From positions 806,001-870,000 of the forward strand of contig NZ_RDSM01000002.1 of NCBI RefSeq assembly GCF_004115155.1: DNA of 64,000 bases. Reading direction: 5' to 3'. Position numbers and translations under genes: made by a program. This stretch comes from Granulicella sibirica. GTDB taxonomy: Bacteria > Acidobacteriota > Terriglobia > Terriglobales > Acidobacteriaceae. Below, piece by piece: positions 34,753 through 42,105 of the stretch. Positions within the stretch are counted from its first letter, which is position 1. Each line of letters opens with the position of its first letter. The notes beneath the pieces were generated by a model that was not told the DNA's origin, made no database searches, and was given only the letters and a program-made list of their open reading frames with translations.

Positions 34753-35256
34753 ATGCCGGTCCATCGCCGAACTCTTCTTCGGCTATTGTCGTTCTCCGGC
34801 TTTGGGGGGTTATTGAATGCACAAAGCCCAATCACTTCCGGACCCACGTCTCTTCCCTCGGATTTTGAAGAAACGATGCAGCGCACCAGAGAAGCCAGCA
34901 TTAAATTCGGCAATGGCGATCCAGCACTCATGAAGATGGCCTATTCGCACGCCAAGGACGCGCTCATCATGGGAGCCCTGGGAGGTTACGAGCAGGGCGG
35001 AGACGCAGTCGCTGAGCGTCTGGAGTGGGCCGCCAAGCACTTCCGGGGCACACGAAACCAATCGTTCGAGCGGCTTGCCGCAGGGTGCGGAGGTGAACTC
35101 GGCTATGAAGTCTTCCTGGAAAAGAGCGAATCACGCCTCGGGGATTCTGACAACTTCTCGCCAACGATCCTACGAGTGACACACATTTTCCGTCGCGAGT
35201 TGGGGCAGTGGAAGTTGATTCAGCGCCATGCCGATCCTCTAAAACCAAGAGCGTAA
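34753..35256 (+). CDS. Exported NTF2-like protein
   Basis: A 167-residue protein. ATG 34753 follows GAGGTG; the frame is open from 34615 without support and overlaps the upstream gene. The N terminus (HRRTLLRLLSFSGFGGLLNAQ) is twin-arginine-like. The remainder (NGDPALMKMAYSHAKDALIMGALGGYEQG and RVTHIFRRELGQWKLIQRHADPL) fits the SnoaL/NTF2 fold. With 32653 and 34086 it forms a set of three exported NTF2-like proteins around one AraC regulator. Confidence 0.8.
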   Translation: MPVHRRTLLRLLSFSGFGGLLNAQSPITSGPTSLPSDFEETMQRTREASIKFGNGDPALMKMAYSHAKDALIMGALGGYEQGGDAVAERLEWAAKHFRGTRNQSFERLAAGCGGELGYEVFLEKSESRLGDSDNFSPTILRVTHIFRRELGQWKLIQRHADPLKPRA

Positions 35257-35274
35257 CTTGGGCGGCATTCCTTC

Positions 35275-35330
35275 GTACTGAGAAGTCGGCTTACTTCACT
35301 GACCTGTCGCTGCCGATAACGACGTTTATG
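35275..35330 (+). repeat. Dispersed repeat, copy e
   Basis: Reads GTACTGAGAAGTCGGCTTAC, a spacer, then CTGCCGATAACGACGTTTAT. The left part matches copy j; the right part matches the short copy g at 38910. Confidence 0.7.
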
Positions 35331-35431
35331 CAAAATGTCTTACCTCGGCGAAAGAATCGTAATTACGCGCCTTTATTCTTGATAACGCACGTCGATTAGG
35401 CTCAGGGGTACTTGGCAAAAGGGAGTTTTCT

Positions 35432-35903
35432 ATAGAAGCAGCTTCAACTGTCCATGCAACGTTGATCTTTGAACACACTATACCAGCGACCGCCGGATCG
35501 CGTTTTCGCGGCATACACCGACCTTGCGGAACGCATGCAATGGGGCGCTCCTTCGGAAGGCACCGCCTTAATCTATGACCATTCAAACTTCACCGAGGGC
35601 GGTCAAGATGTTTTTCGCTGCGGACCGAAAGCGAATCCGAACATCGAAGGAACTACCCGCTATCTAGACATTCTCCTGAATCGAAGAATCGTGTCGAGCG
35701 AAACAATTGCGATGGATGGTCATCGCCTCTGCGCCTCTCTTTCGACATTCGAGCTTCATTCGGCCGGCGATGCAACCATCCTCAAGAATACGATTCAGCT
35801 TGCGTCGTTCGTCGGGGAAGATATGGTTCGAGGATATCAAAATGGCACCGACGCCTCTCTAGACAATCTGGTCAAGCACTTCCAGCGCTGGAACGCCGGC
35901 TAA
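35432..35903 (+). pseudogene. SRPBCC (AHSA1-like) gene with lost start and frameshift
   Basis: The open part (TTG 35469 to 35903) encodes RPPDRVFAAYTDLAERMQWGAPSEG and continues as a normal AHSA1-like SRPBCC protein. The family N terminus lies in another frame just upstream: from 35432 it reads EAASTVHATLIFEHTIPAT after an ATA codon preceded by AGGGAG. Joining at about 35490 by removing one C gives TIPATPDRVFAAYTD, the usual family form. So the original ATG seems changed to ATA and one C inserted. A shortened product from TTG 35469 cannot be excluded. Confidence 0.65.
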
Positions 35904-35920
35904 GGAATCGATCCGGTCGC

Positions 35921-35978
35921 GATAAGTCAGCTTCTCCACAGCAATCGTCAAATGGCGAGAACGGCGTTTATCGGTACC
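35921..35978 (+). repeat. Dispersed repeat, copy f
   Basis: Reads GATAAGTCAGCTTCTC, a spacer with CAATCGTCA, then GAGAACGGCGTTTATCGGTA and CCG. It lies in the gap between the SRPBCC remnant and the MarR-PDZ gene. Confidence 0.7.
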
Positions 35979-36025
35979 GATCACATTAGCTTCTAGGACA
36001 AACACTGGTGACTCTCGCGTCCTTT

Positions 36026-36826
36026 CTATATCGAGGAACTCGTGAGCTTGAATTCCACCGTTTCGACTCCGCGAACCACTTGAACCTTCCTCGTCTTTGA
36101 TTCGGAGTGATTCAGGATCTTGCGAAGGTCCACCAGAGACGTAACGGCTTGTCTCTCAACGGAAGTGACGAGATCACCCTTGCGGAAGCCGAGCTCTTCT
36201 GCCCGGCTGCCCGCTGCAACCTTGTTGACAAGCAAGCCTGGGATGTCAGGCAGCCCAACAGCGCGTCGGATTTTCGTGGACGCACGGGAGTCGAGCAGAG
36301 TCATGCCCAGGTAAAGCTGACGACCGTGAGCCACCTCCTCTTCGAGGCTGACCAACCACTTGCGCAGCAGGGCAATGAGCTGGGCCCGTTCCGTTCGACT
36401 AAGCCCCGCGACAAGGCTGCTTTCATTCTCGAGATGCGCAGGAATCACACTTTCCAGAAGGTCCACGCCCTTGGCAGTCAGAGTAACGAAGACAGAGCGA
36501 CGGTCTTCACTGTCAGGGGACCGGTTTACCAGCCCTTGCTTCTGCAGGGCATCGATTCTCAGGCTCATGCTCCCGGATGTGCGAAAAAGACTGCGCATCA
36601 GATCGCGTTGCGTCAGCTTGTAAGGTTTACCGCTGCGACGAAGTGCGGCCAACACATCGAATGACGCCCTTGAAATCTGAAACTCCTCGAACTTCGCTTC
36701 AAGAGCGCGATCGACATGCTCCATGATGCGGCCCGCTCGCCCGATGATCTCAACCGGAGCAAGGTCATACTCGGGTCGTTCTGCTTTCCATTGTTGGACG
36801 ACTCGATCGACGTGGTCTAGCTGCAT
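36026..36826 (-). CDS. MarR-type regulator fused to a C-terminal PDZ domain
   Basis: A 266-residue protein. Residues about 25-160 are a MarR winged helix: ISRASFDVLAALRRSGKPYKLTQRDLMRSLFRTSGSMSLRIDAL and the wing SPDSEDRRSVFVTLTAKG. Residues about 170-262 read as a PDZ domain like those of HtrA proteases: GLPDIPGLLVNKVAAGSRAEELGFRKGDLVTSV, then VTSLVDLRKIL and VQVVRGVETVEFKL. No membrane helix or protease part is present. It is divergent from two epoxide-hydrolase-like genes; the palindrome at 36878-36899 is the likely binding site. Confidence 0.88.
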   Translation of the reverse strand: MQLDHVDRVVQQWKAERPEYDLAPVEIIGRAGRIMEHVDRALEAKFEEFQISRASFDVLAALRRSGKPYKLTQRDLMRSLFRTSGSMSLRIDALQKQGLVNRSPDSEDRRSVFVTLTAKGVDLLESVIPAHLENESSLVAGLSRTERAQLIALLRKWLVSLEEEVAHGRQLYLGMTLLDSRASTKIRRAVGLPDIPGLLVNKVAAGSRAEELGFRKGDLVTSVERQAVTSLVDLRKILNHSESKTRKVQVVRGVETVEFKLTSSSI

Positions 36827-36877
36827 AGCTCATATCACCGTATCGCCGTTAGCTCTGTCAAAAGCAGATTGGCTACG

Positions 36878-36899
36878 ATTTGCTTTAGTTCAAGCAAAT
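36878..36899. promoter_or_regulatory. Operator candidate for the MarR-PDZ regulator
   Basis: A perfect inverted repeat, ATTTGCTT-N6-AAGCAAAT, between the divergent MarR-PDZ gene and the hydrolase pair, ending 31 bases before the hydrolase start. Confidence 0.55.
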
Positions 36900-36930
36900 A
36901 TCTAGGATGACTTTACTGAGCGGAGGACAA

Positions 36931-37878
36931 ATGGAACTGAAGGACTACCAGATCGCCTCGAATGGCATCTCCTTGCACGTGACAGAGCTTGGGGACGGTC
37001 AAGCTGTGCTCTTCTGCCATGGGTTTCCAGACACCGCGTATACGTGGCGCCGACAGATGAACGCCGTTGCATCATCAGGTTATCGAGCGATTGCACCTGA
37101 CATGCGAGGGTACGGTCGCAGTTCAGCGCCTTCAGACCCGGCCGTATACACGCCGCTGCACACCGCGGGCGATCTGGTCGGGCTCCTCGATGCTCTGAAG
37201 ATTCCCAGCGCCGTGATCGTGGGCCACGATTGGGGCGCAACCCATGCGTGGAATGCTGCCATGATGCGTCCCGATCGATTCAAAGCGGTGTTCTGCTTGG
37301 CCGTGCCTTACTTTCCGCGCGGTGATGTCAGCGTCTTCGATCGAATGCGGACGACAGGCCACGAAAACGACTTCTACATGTTCGAACAGATCAAACCGGA
37401 AGCCGATCAGATTTGGGCCGATGCTGCTGTCACGATTCCGGGGATGTTGTATTGGGCCTCGGGTTCGGCTCCGGCTGACACGCGATGGAGCCCTCTGGAC
37501 CCTACACGAAGTCTTCATCGTCCCGCTCCCGGCCCGTTGCCTCCATGGGTGGAACCGGACTACCTGGCTCACAACATAGCGGAGTTCAAGCGCACCGGCT
37601 TTCACGGTGCGCTGAACTACTATCGTGCCACCGAGCTCTATTTCGATCTGTCCGCCGCATGGAAGGGCGCGAAGATCACCCAGCCGTCGTTTTACATCTC
37701 CGGAAAAGCCGACGGCCTGAGCGCGCTGTATCCCCCTGCCGAAAAGCTACGTACCGGACTTCCGAGTCTCGTCGGGAATCTGGAACTCGACCATGTAGGC
37801 CACTGGATACAACACGAGGCGTCCGCCGAAGTCAGCGAACAGCTCGTGAAGTTCCTGCGCACCGTGAACCCCGCCTAA
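36931..37878 (+). CDS. Alpha/beta hydrolase, epoxide-hydrolase-like
   Basis: A 315-residue hydrolase. ATG 36931 follows GGAGG by four bases; an ATG at 36907 lies before it. HGFPDTAYTWRRQM (oxyanion region), DMRGYGRSSAP and the nucleophile elbow GHDWGATHAW (Asp100) are typical of epoxide hydrolases and haloalkane-type relatives; a late H in DHVGHWIQHE is the probable catalytic His. It is the first of two tandem hydrolases 10 bases apart, opposite the MarR-PDZ gene. Confidence 0.9.
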   Translation: MELKDYQIASNGISLHVTELGDGQAVLFCHGFPDTAYTWRRQMNAVASSGYRAIAPDMRGYGRSSAPSDPAVYTPLHTAGDLVGLLDALKIPSAVIVGHDWGATHAWNAAMMRPDRFKAVFCLAVPYFPRGDVSVFDRMRTTGHENDFYMFEQIKPEADQIWADAAVTIPGMLYWASGSAPADTRWSPLDPTRSLHRPAPGPLPPWVEPDYLAHNIAEFKRTGFHGALNYYRATELYFDLSAAWKGAKITQPSFYISGKADGLSALYPPAEKLRTGLPSLVGNLELDHVGHWIQHEASAEVSEQLVKFLRTVNPA

Positions 37879-37888
37879 GGAGCTCGCG

Positions 37889-38908
37889 ATGGCAACATCC
37901 TTCCCACTCACCGACACCACTTTCAGTTCACCACGTCACACAACGCACTACTGGCAGGCTGGACCTGCCGGTGGGCCATTGATGATATTTCTTCACGGCT
38001 GGCCCGAGATTGGCCTGGTTTGGGCCGCACAGATGGAGGCCTTCGCCTCTGAAGGTTGGCACTGCATTGCGCCGGATATGCGTGGCTATGGTGGTTCGTC
38101 TGCGCCTGCCGCCTCGGACGCCTATGCCCTGAAAGAGATCGTAGACGATATGGTCGAGCTGCACGACTATCTGGGCGCAAGCCCGGCCATCTGGGTTGGG
38201 CATGACCTTGGAAGTCCCGTTGTCGGCGCACTGGCTGCACATCACGCCAAGCGAAGCCGCGGCGTTGTCTTCATCTCCGTTCCCTATCTACCGGACGCCT
38301 TCGCGCTACCCAATCACCTGCCGCTCATCGACCGTGAGCTCTATCCCGCCGATAAGTATCCAGACGGACAGTGGGACTACTACCGGTTCTACCTCACCCA
38401 TTTCGACCAAACGGTCACGGACTTCGATGCTGACATCCCGGCGAGTCTCGCAGCGATATACCGCAGTGGGAACCCTGAATCCGTAGGCAAGGTGTACCGG
38501 TCTGCCGTCATTACGCGCAATGGAGGCTGGTTCGGATCGGCGCATCGTGCTCCAAGGGTGATGCCTGACTCCGCGCTCTGGCCTTCGGCTGATTTCGACA
38601 GTTTGCTCGAAGCCTTCCGCGTCACCGGATTTCGGCCCGGAAACTCCTGGTATTTGAACGACAGCACCAACATCGATTACGCGCACGAGGCGCCGGATGA
38701 CGGCAGGCTGCGCCAGCCGGTGTTGTTTATCAACGGCAACTTCGACGGCCTCTGCGATATCACGCACAACCGCTTCGGCGAGCCAATGCGTAATGCGTGT
38801 CAGGATCTTACCGTGACCAGTCTGCCTTCGGGCCACTGGCTGCCTCTCGAACGCAAGGTAGAAGTGATCGAAGCCATGCGCTCCTGGCTCAAAACGAAGG
38901 CGCTGTAA
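37889..38908 (+). CDS. Alpha/beta hydrolase, epoxide-hydrolase-like
   Basis: A 339-residue hydrolase, second in the pair. HGWPEIGLVWAAQMEAF, DMRGYGGSSAPAASDAY, and the nucleophile elbow GHDLGSPVVG (Asp106) are visible; LPSGHWLPLERK near the end carries the probable catalytic His. It is clearly related to the upstream gene but has a longer cap region. Co-transcribed with 36931 by spacing. Substrate unknown. Confidence 0.9.
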   Translation: MATSFPLTDTTFSSPRHTTHYWQAGPAGGPLMIFLHGWPEIGLVWAAQMEAFASEGWHCIAPDMRGYGGSSAPAASDAYALKEIVDDMVELHDYLGASPAIWVGHDLGSPVVGALAAHHAKRSRGVVFISVPYLPDAFALPNHLPLIDRELYPADKYPDGQWDYYRFYLTHFDQTVTDFDADIPASLAAIYRSGNPESVGKVYRSAVITRNGGWFGSAHRAPRVMPDSALWPSADFDSLLEAFRVTGFRPGNSWYLNDSTNIDYAHEAPDDGRLRQPVLFINGNFDGLCDITHNRFGEPMRNACQDLTVTSLPSGHWLPLERKVEVIEAMRSWLKTKAL

Positions 38909-38909
38909 T

Positions 38910-38927
38910 CTGCCGATAACGACGTTC
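38910..38927 (+). repeat. Dispersed repeat, short copy g
   Basis: CTGCCGATAACGACGTT, identical over 17 bases to the right half of copy e (35311-35327). It lies directly after the hydrolase stop codon. Confidence 0.5.
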
Positions 38928-38941
38928 CCCAAGGAAAAATA

Positions 38942-39394
38942 ATGACCACACTGAGCACGCCTCCAGCCTCCAGCCCTCTTGCCTCTTTGAAGATCAACCA
39001 CGCAGCCATGCGCGTGCCGGATTTTGATGCAGCGATTGCCTGGTATGCCGACAAGCTCGATTTTCGGTCGAAGCAAATAGTGTCCGTAGCCGGGCTCAGC
39101 TTCGGCTTTCTTTATCCTGCCGGGGACGACGGTTTTCATTTCGAGTTGATGGCCGGCCCCGGCGCGGCGGAACGCCCCGCCTATAAAGATCTGCATGACA
39201 GCTACAATATGTCCGGGTGGCATCACCCAGGTTTCAGCGTCGACAGCGTTGACGACGTCATCGACGAACTGAAACGCCGCGACGTGACCATCGCCAGCGA
39301 GCCACACGATGTACCCGCAATGGGGCTCCGCGTCGCGTTCTTCGCTGATCCTTGGGGCAATCTCTTCGAGGTCATCGAGTCCATTGCTCACTAA
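38942..39394 (+). CDS. VOC family (glyoxalase/dioxygenase-like) protein
   Basis: A 150-residue protein with one VOC module pair: INHAAMRVPDFDAAIAWYADKLDFR (metal-ligand His near the start) and WHHPGFSVDSVDDVIDELKRRDV, ending FFADPWGNLFEVIES (terminal Glu). This covers glyoxalase I, bleomycin-resistance and ring-cleavage families; the reaction cannot be assigned. It follows the hydrolase pair after a short repeat copy and may be co-transcribed. Confidence 0.87.
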   Translation: MTTLSTPPASSPLASLKINHAAMRVPDFDAAIAWYADKLDFRSKQIVSVAGLSFGFLYPAGDDGFHFELMAGPGAAERPAYKDLHDSYNMSGWHHPGFSVDSVDDVIDELKRRDVTIASEPHDVPAMGLRVAFFADPWGNLFEVIESIAH

Positions 39395-39441
39395 GGTGGA
39401 CGGGACCGTCGCCTAAAATCTCCAAGGGATATTAGCCCTCA

Positions 39442-39500
39442 CAAGTCGGCTTCTCGTTAGCGATCCGCTCAGGCGACGACAACGGCGTTTATCAGGACTG
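39442..39500 (+). repeat. Dispersed repeat, copy h
   Basis: Reads CAAGTCGGCTTCTCGTTAGC, a spacer, then ACAACGGCGTTTATCAGGAC and TG. It is intergenic between the VOC gene and the convergent MerR gene. Confidence 0.7.
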
Positions 39501-39585
39501 AACAAGACGGAGCACGAGAGTGCGCGGTCCTTCCGTCAGAGATCAATTGTCGACCGAACACGTTCGGAGCTCTTGGGGACTAAGG

Positions 39586-40416
39586 TCAGGTTCGGTTTTC
39601 GTGCCGGGTTTGAAAGATAGGCCACGCTATCTCGGTTCGCCATTCAGTCTCATCAGGAGTACTTTGTGGGCCGACCACGTAATACTCGCGGATGGGGCCG
39701 TCCACTGCGAGGGCGTGTTGCGTGACGTAAGTAGCCAATGCGCCGTACTCAAGATCAATGTTGTTGTGCGAGCCGATGTGTAGCGCGATAGCAGCCTCGG
39801 CTGCGGGCACAACCAGCGGGACGACCCGCCCAATTCGACGCACTTCTCCAACGCAGGGTAAGAAGATGGTCGCCTCGCCACGAGCTTCTGAGAACAAAGC
39901 ATTCGAAAAGATACCCCCAGCGTGCCCAGTAATAGGTAGGCGTTGCGCCGCAACCGTGGCTTGGAGTTCTCCGAGAGCCCCCTGAAGCCATGCGAGTGCA
40001 TCCTTGACGTCAAGCACTTCAGTGATGGCGGCTACAGATGCCTCTTTGAAATGGCGGTGTTCGAATCTGGGTGCGGATACTGGTTCATCTAAGAGGTCTC
40101 GCAGTGATGCCACCACGTTCTGTGTCCGGGCGAGGCCCTGTTCCAATCGACTAAGGTGTCCGGCAATAAGATCATTCCGGACGCGTACGTTCGGGGCCGC
40201 TAGCACTGCCCGAATATCTGGTAAAGGCATGTCCAGATCGCGGAATCGGCGGATTATTTGAGCCGTTGGAATTTGAGCTGTCGTATAGCTGCGATAGCCA
40301 GTTTGCGGATCAACGTCGGCAGGCTCCAGAAGGCCGCTTTCGTGGTAGCGACGAAGCGTCTTGATGCTGAGATGGGTCGCCTGAGCAAAACTGCCGATTC
40401 CGAGGTGTGTTGACAC
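39586..40416 (-). CDS. MerR family regulator with GyrI-like effector domain
   Basis: A 276-residue protein. IGSFAQATHLSIKTLRRYHESGLLEPADVDPQTGYRSY (about 6-45) is the MerR HTH, followed by the dimer helix (about 80-115) and a GyrI-like effector-binding domain (about 125-275), as in BmrR-type multidrug sensors. It starts with GTG at 40416, six bases after a -10 box, so the message may be leaderless. The upstream promoter has the long spacer typical of MerR-controlled promoters. Confidence 0.9.
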   Translation of the reverse strand: MSTHLGIGSFAQATHLSIKTLRRYHESGLLEPADVDPQTGYRSYTTAQIPTAQIIRRFRDLDMPLPDIRAVLAAPNVRVRNDLIAGHLSRLEQGLARTQNVVASLRDLLDEPVSAPRFEHRHFKEASVAAITEVLDVKDALAWLQGALGELQATVAAQRLPITGHAGGIFSNALFSEARGEATIFLPCVGEVRRIGRVVPLVVPAAEAAIALHIGSHNNIDLEYGALATYVTQHALAVDGPIREYYVVGPQSTPDETEWRTEIAWPIFQTRHENRT

Positions 40417-40422
40417 AAAGCC

Positions 40423-40453
40423 ATTGTCAAGTCTCCCCCTAGGGGAGTGTCAA
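40423..40453 (-). promoter_or_regulatory. MerR-type long-spacer promoter
   Basis: On the minus strand: TTGACA (40453-40448), a 19-base spacer with the dyad CTCCCCTAGGGGGAG, and GACAAT (40428-40423). A 19-base spacer with central dyad symmetry is the hallmark of promoters activated by MerR-family proteins. It drives the regulator's own gene. Confidence 0.75.
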
Positions 40454-40527
40454 ACGCTCGATTGTGTCTTGACTCTCCCTTTGCGCCTGCCCCGATGATG
40501 GTCACACCTCGGAAGGAGGCACTTAAT

Positions 40528-40887
40528 ATGTCAATCGAACTGAAGGGCGTCGTCGCCGAATATGTCAAGGCTATGAACGCGCATGACAACGGCGCAATCG
40601 TGTCCGCTTTCGCAAAGGACGCGTACGTCAACGACAACCGCCGACACATTGCCGGCATTGACGCTATCCAGGGTTGGGTAGCAAAGGAAGTGGTCGGCGA
40701 CCAACTGACCATTGATGTACGAGAGGTCTTCGATCACTACGGTGACACGATTGTCATCGGTGCCTACGACGGCACGTACGACAAGACCAACCTCCCTGCG
40801 GAGTTGATCCTGACCAGCTACTTCAGTGTCAGGGACACCAAGATCGTTAGCCTTACGATCATTTTCAATCAGCCGTCTCCCTACTAG
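40528..40887 (+). CDS. NTF2-like (SnoaL-type) protein, cytosolic
   Basis: A 119-residue protein. ATG 40528 follows AAGGAGG; an in-frame start at 40447 overlaps the MerR promoter and is rejected. VVAEYVKAMNAHDNGAIVSAFAKDAYVNDNRRHIAGIDAIQGWV is a typical SnoaL/NTF2 start, with LTSYFSVRDTKIVSLTIIFNQPSPY at the end. Unlike the three exported NTF2-like proteins it has no signal peptide. It is divergent from the MerR gene and may be its target. Confidence 0.87.
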   Translation: MSIELKGVVAEYVKAMNAHDNGAIVSAFAKDAYVNDNRRHIAGIDAIQGWVAKEVVGDQLTIDVREVFDHYGDTIVIGAYDGTYDKTNLPAELILTSYFSVRDTKIVSLTIIFNQPSPY

Positions 40888-40903
40888 AACATCCCCCAGA
40901 TTC

Positions 40904-40957
40904 GAACGCCATTCTCGTCAGCTGTCCATGGCTGACGTGAATGGCGTTTATCGTTAC
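40904..40957 (+). repeat. Dispersed repeat, copy i, forming a long hairpin
   Basis: AACGCCATTCTCGTCAGC (40905-40922) pairs with GCTGACGTGAATGGCGTT (40931-40948): 18 base pairs with one mismatch and an eight-base loop, followed by TATCGTTAC. It lies exactly between the convergent NTF2-like and SDR genes and may serve as a bidirectional terminator. Confidence 0.75.
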
Positions 40958-42027
40958 TTGAACCCGGGGTAGAGCTTCGTCGGACGCGCGTATGGAAGCG
41001 GCTCAATCCCGGTAAGAGTGGCACTATCCCGCCAAAGCTCTTCTGCTCGATCCTTGTCGTATGACTCCACTGATGAAGGAATTTCACGCAGCCCTTCAAA
41101 ATATTTCCCATTCGTTGATCTCAGTGCGGGATCGACGATGAGCCGCGCCAGCGCCGCTCCCGACTCTTCAGTTGTGTGAATGTTCTTGAGTAGAACCAAT
41201 CGCAATAGCGGGATCAACTTCGGCAGAATGTTGTGCCACGCGAACCGCACGGCCGCCGGATACTCACGAGCCAGTCCGGTCCCTGGCATCAATCCGGGAT
41301 CGAACGCATTGACGGTGATGCCTTGGGGGAGCCGTTGCGCCAGACCGTAAGTGAAATAGACGTTCGCGAGCTTTGTGGTGGAATATCTTCGGCCACGATC
41401 TGCTGCTGCATCATCGTTCGCAGCTGCGGGGCCAAGGTCTCCCTTGGCTAAAGCCATTGGCGTGTTCCACGCAGGTACAGGTACGGCCATGCTGGCCGGC
41501 ACCTTGGCCAGCTCTGCGGGGTCATGGACGCCGCTGGCGACGACGGCAATTCGCGCAGGCTTCTCCATCAACGGCACCAGCAGATTGACGAGAAGGTAAT
41601 GGCCGAGGTGGCTTACACCGAAGGTCGACTCGAAGCCATCAGCCGTGAATGTCCGTGCGCCTTGCACCGCGGCATTGCAGACGAGACCGTGCAGGGGAGG
41701 AATCTCCGCTGCCTTCAGCCTTTCCTCCAGCTTCGACGCAAAAGATTGCACCGAGGCAAGCGACGCCAGATCGAGAACCATTGTCTCGATTTGTGCACCC
41801 GGGCTTGCGGATTCGCGCAGCGTCTCGACTGCTTCCTGCGCCCTCCCAATGTCACGACAGGCAAGAATCACGTGCCGCCGCGGTGACGCAGAGAGCAATG
41901 CTGCCGCACAGCCGTATCCCAAACCGGAGTTCCCCCCGGTGACGATTACAGTCTCCTGAGGCAGCGAGGCAGGCCCCAGGCTATCGTTGATTGTGCGCAT
42001 GGATCCCATCTCGCTCTTCTGTGTCAA
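40954..42027 (-). CDS. SDR oxidoreductase, retinol/protochlorophyllide-reductase-like
   Basis: A 357-residue SDR, longer than the classical type. VTGGNSGLGYGCAAALL binds the nucleotide; VCNAAVQG replaces NNAG, a Ser sits in VVASGVHDP, and YSTTKLAN is the YxxxK motif. The family includes retinol dehydrogenases and light-dependent protochlorophyllide reductase. A TTG start at 42027 has AGGAGG nine bases upstream. It is divergent from the AraC gene at 42106. Confidence 0.88.
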   Translation of the reverse strand: MTQKSEMGSMRTINDSLGPASLPQETVIVTGGNSGLGYGCAAALLSASPRRHVILACRDIGRAQEAVETLRESASPGAQIETMVLDLASLASVQSFASKLEERLKAAEIPPLHGLVCNAAVQGARTFTADGFESTFGVSHLGHYLLVNLLVPLMEKPARIAVVASGVHDPAELAKVPASMAVPVPAWNTPMALAKGDLGPAAANDDAAADRGRRYSTTKLANVYFTYGLAQRLPQGITVNAFDPGLMPGTGLAREYPAAVRFAWHNILPKLIPLLRLVLLKNIHTTEESGAALARLIVDPALRSTNGKYFEGLREIPSSVESYDKDRAEELWRDSATLTGIEPLPYARPTKLYPGFK

Positions 42028-42105
42028 AGCTCACATCCTCCTCTGGTGCTTGCTTCAAGGTAGGTGGCGGAGTCGAGAAAGCGATAGTCTGAAACGACAG
42101 GATTC

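Noticed and set aside
38306..39391. A 361-codon minus-strand frame opposite the second hydrolase and the VOC gene
   Set aside because: It spans two well-supported genes on the other strand and shows no family features.
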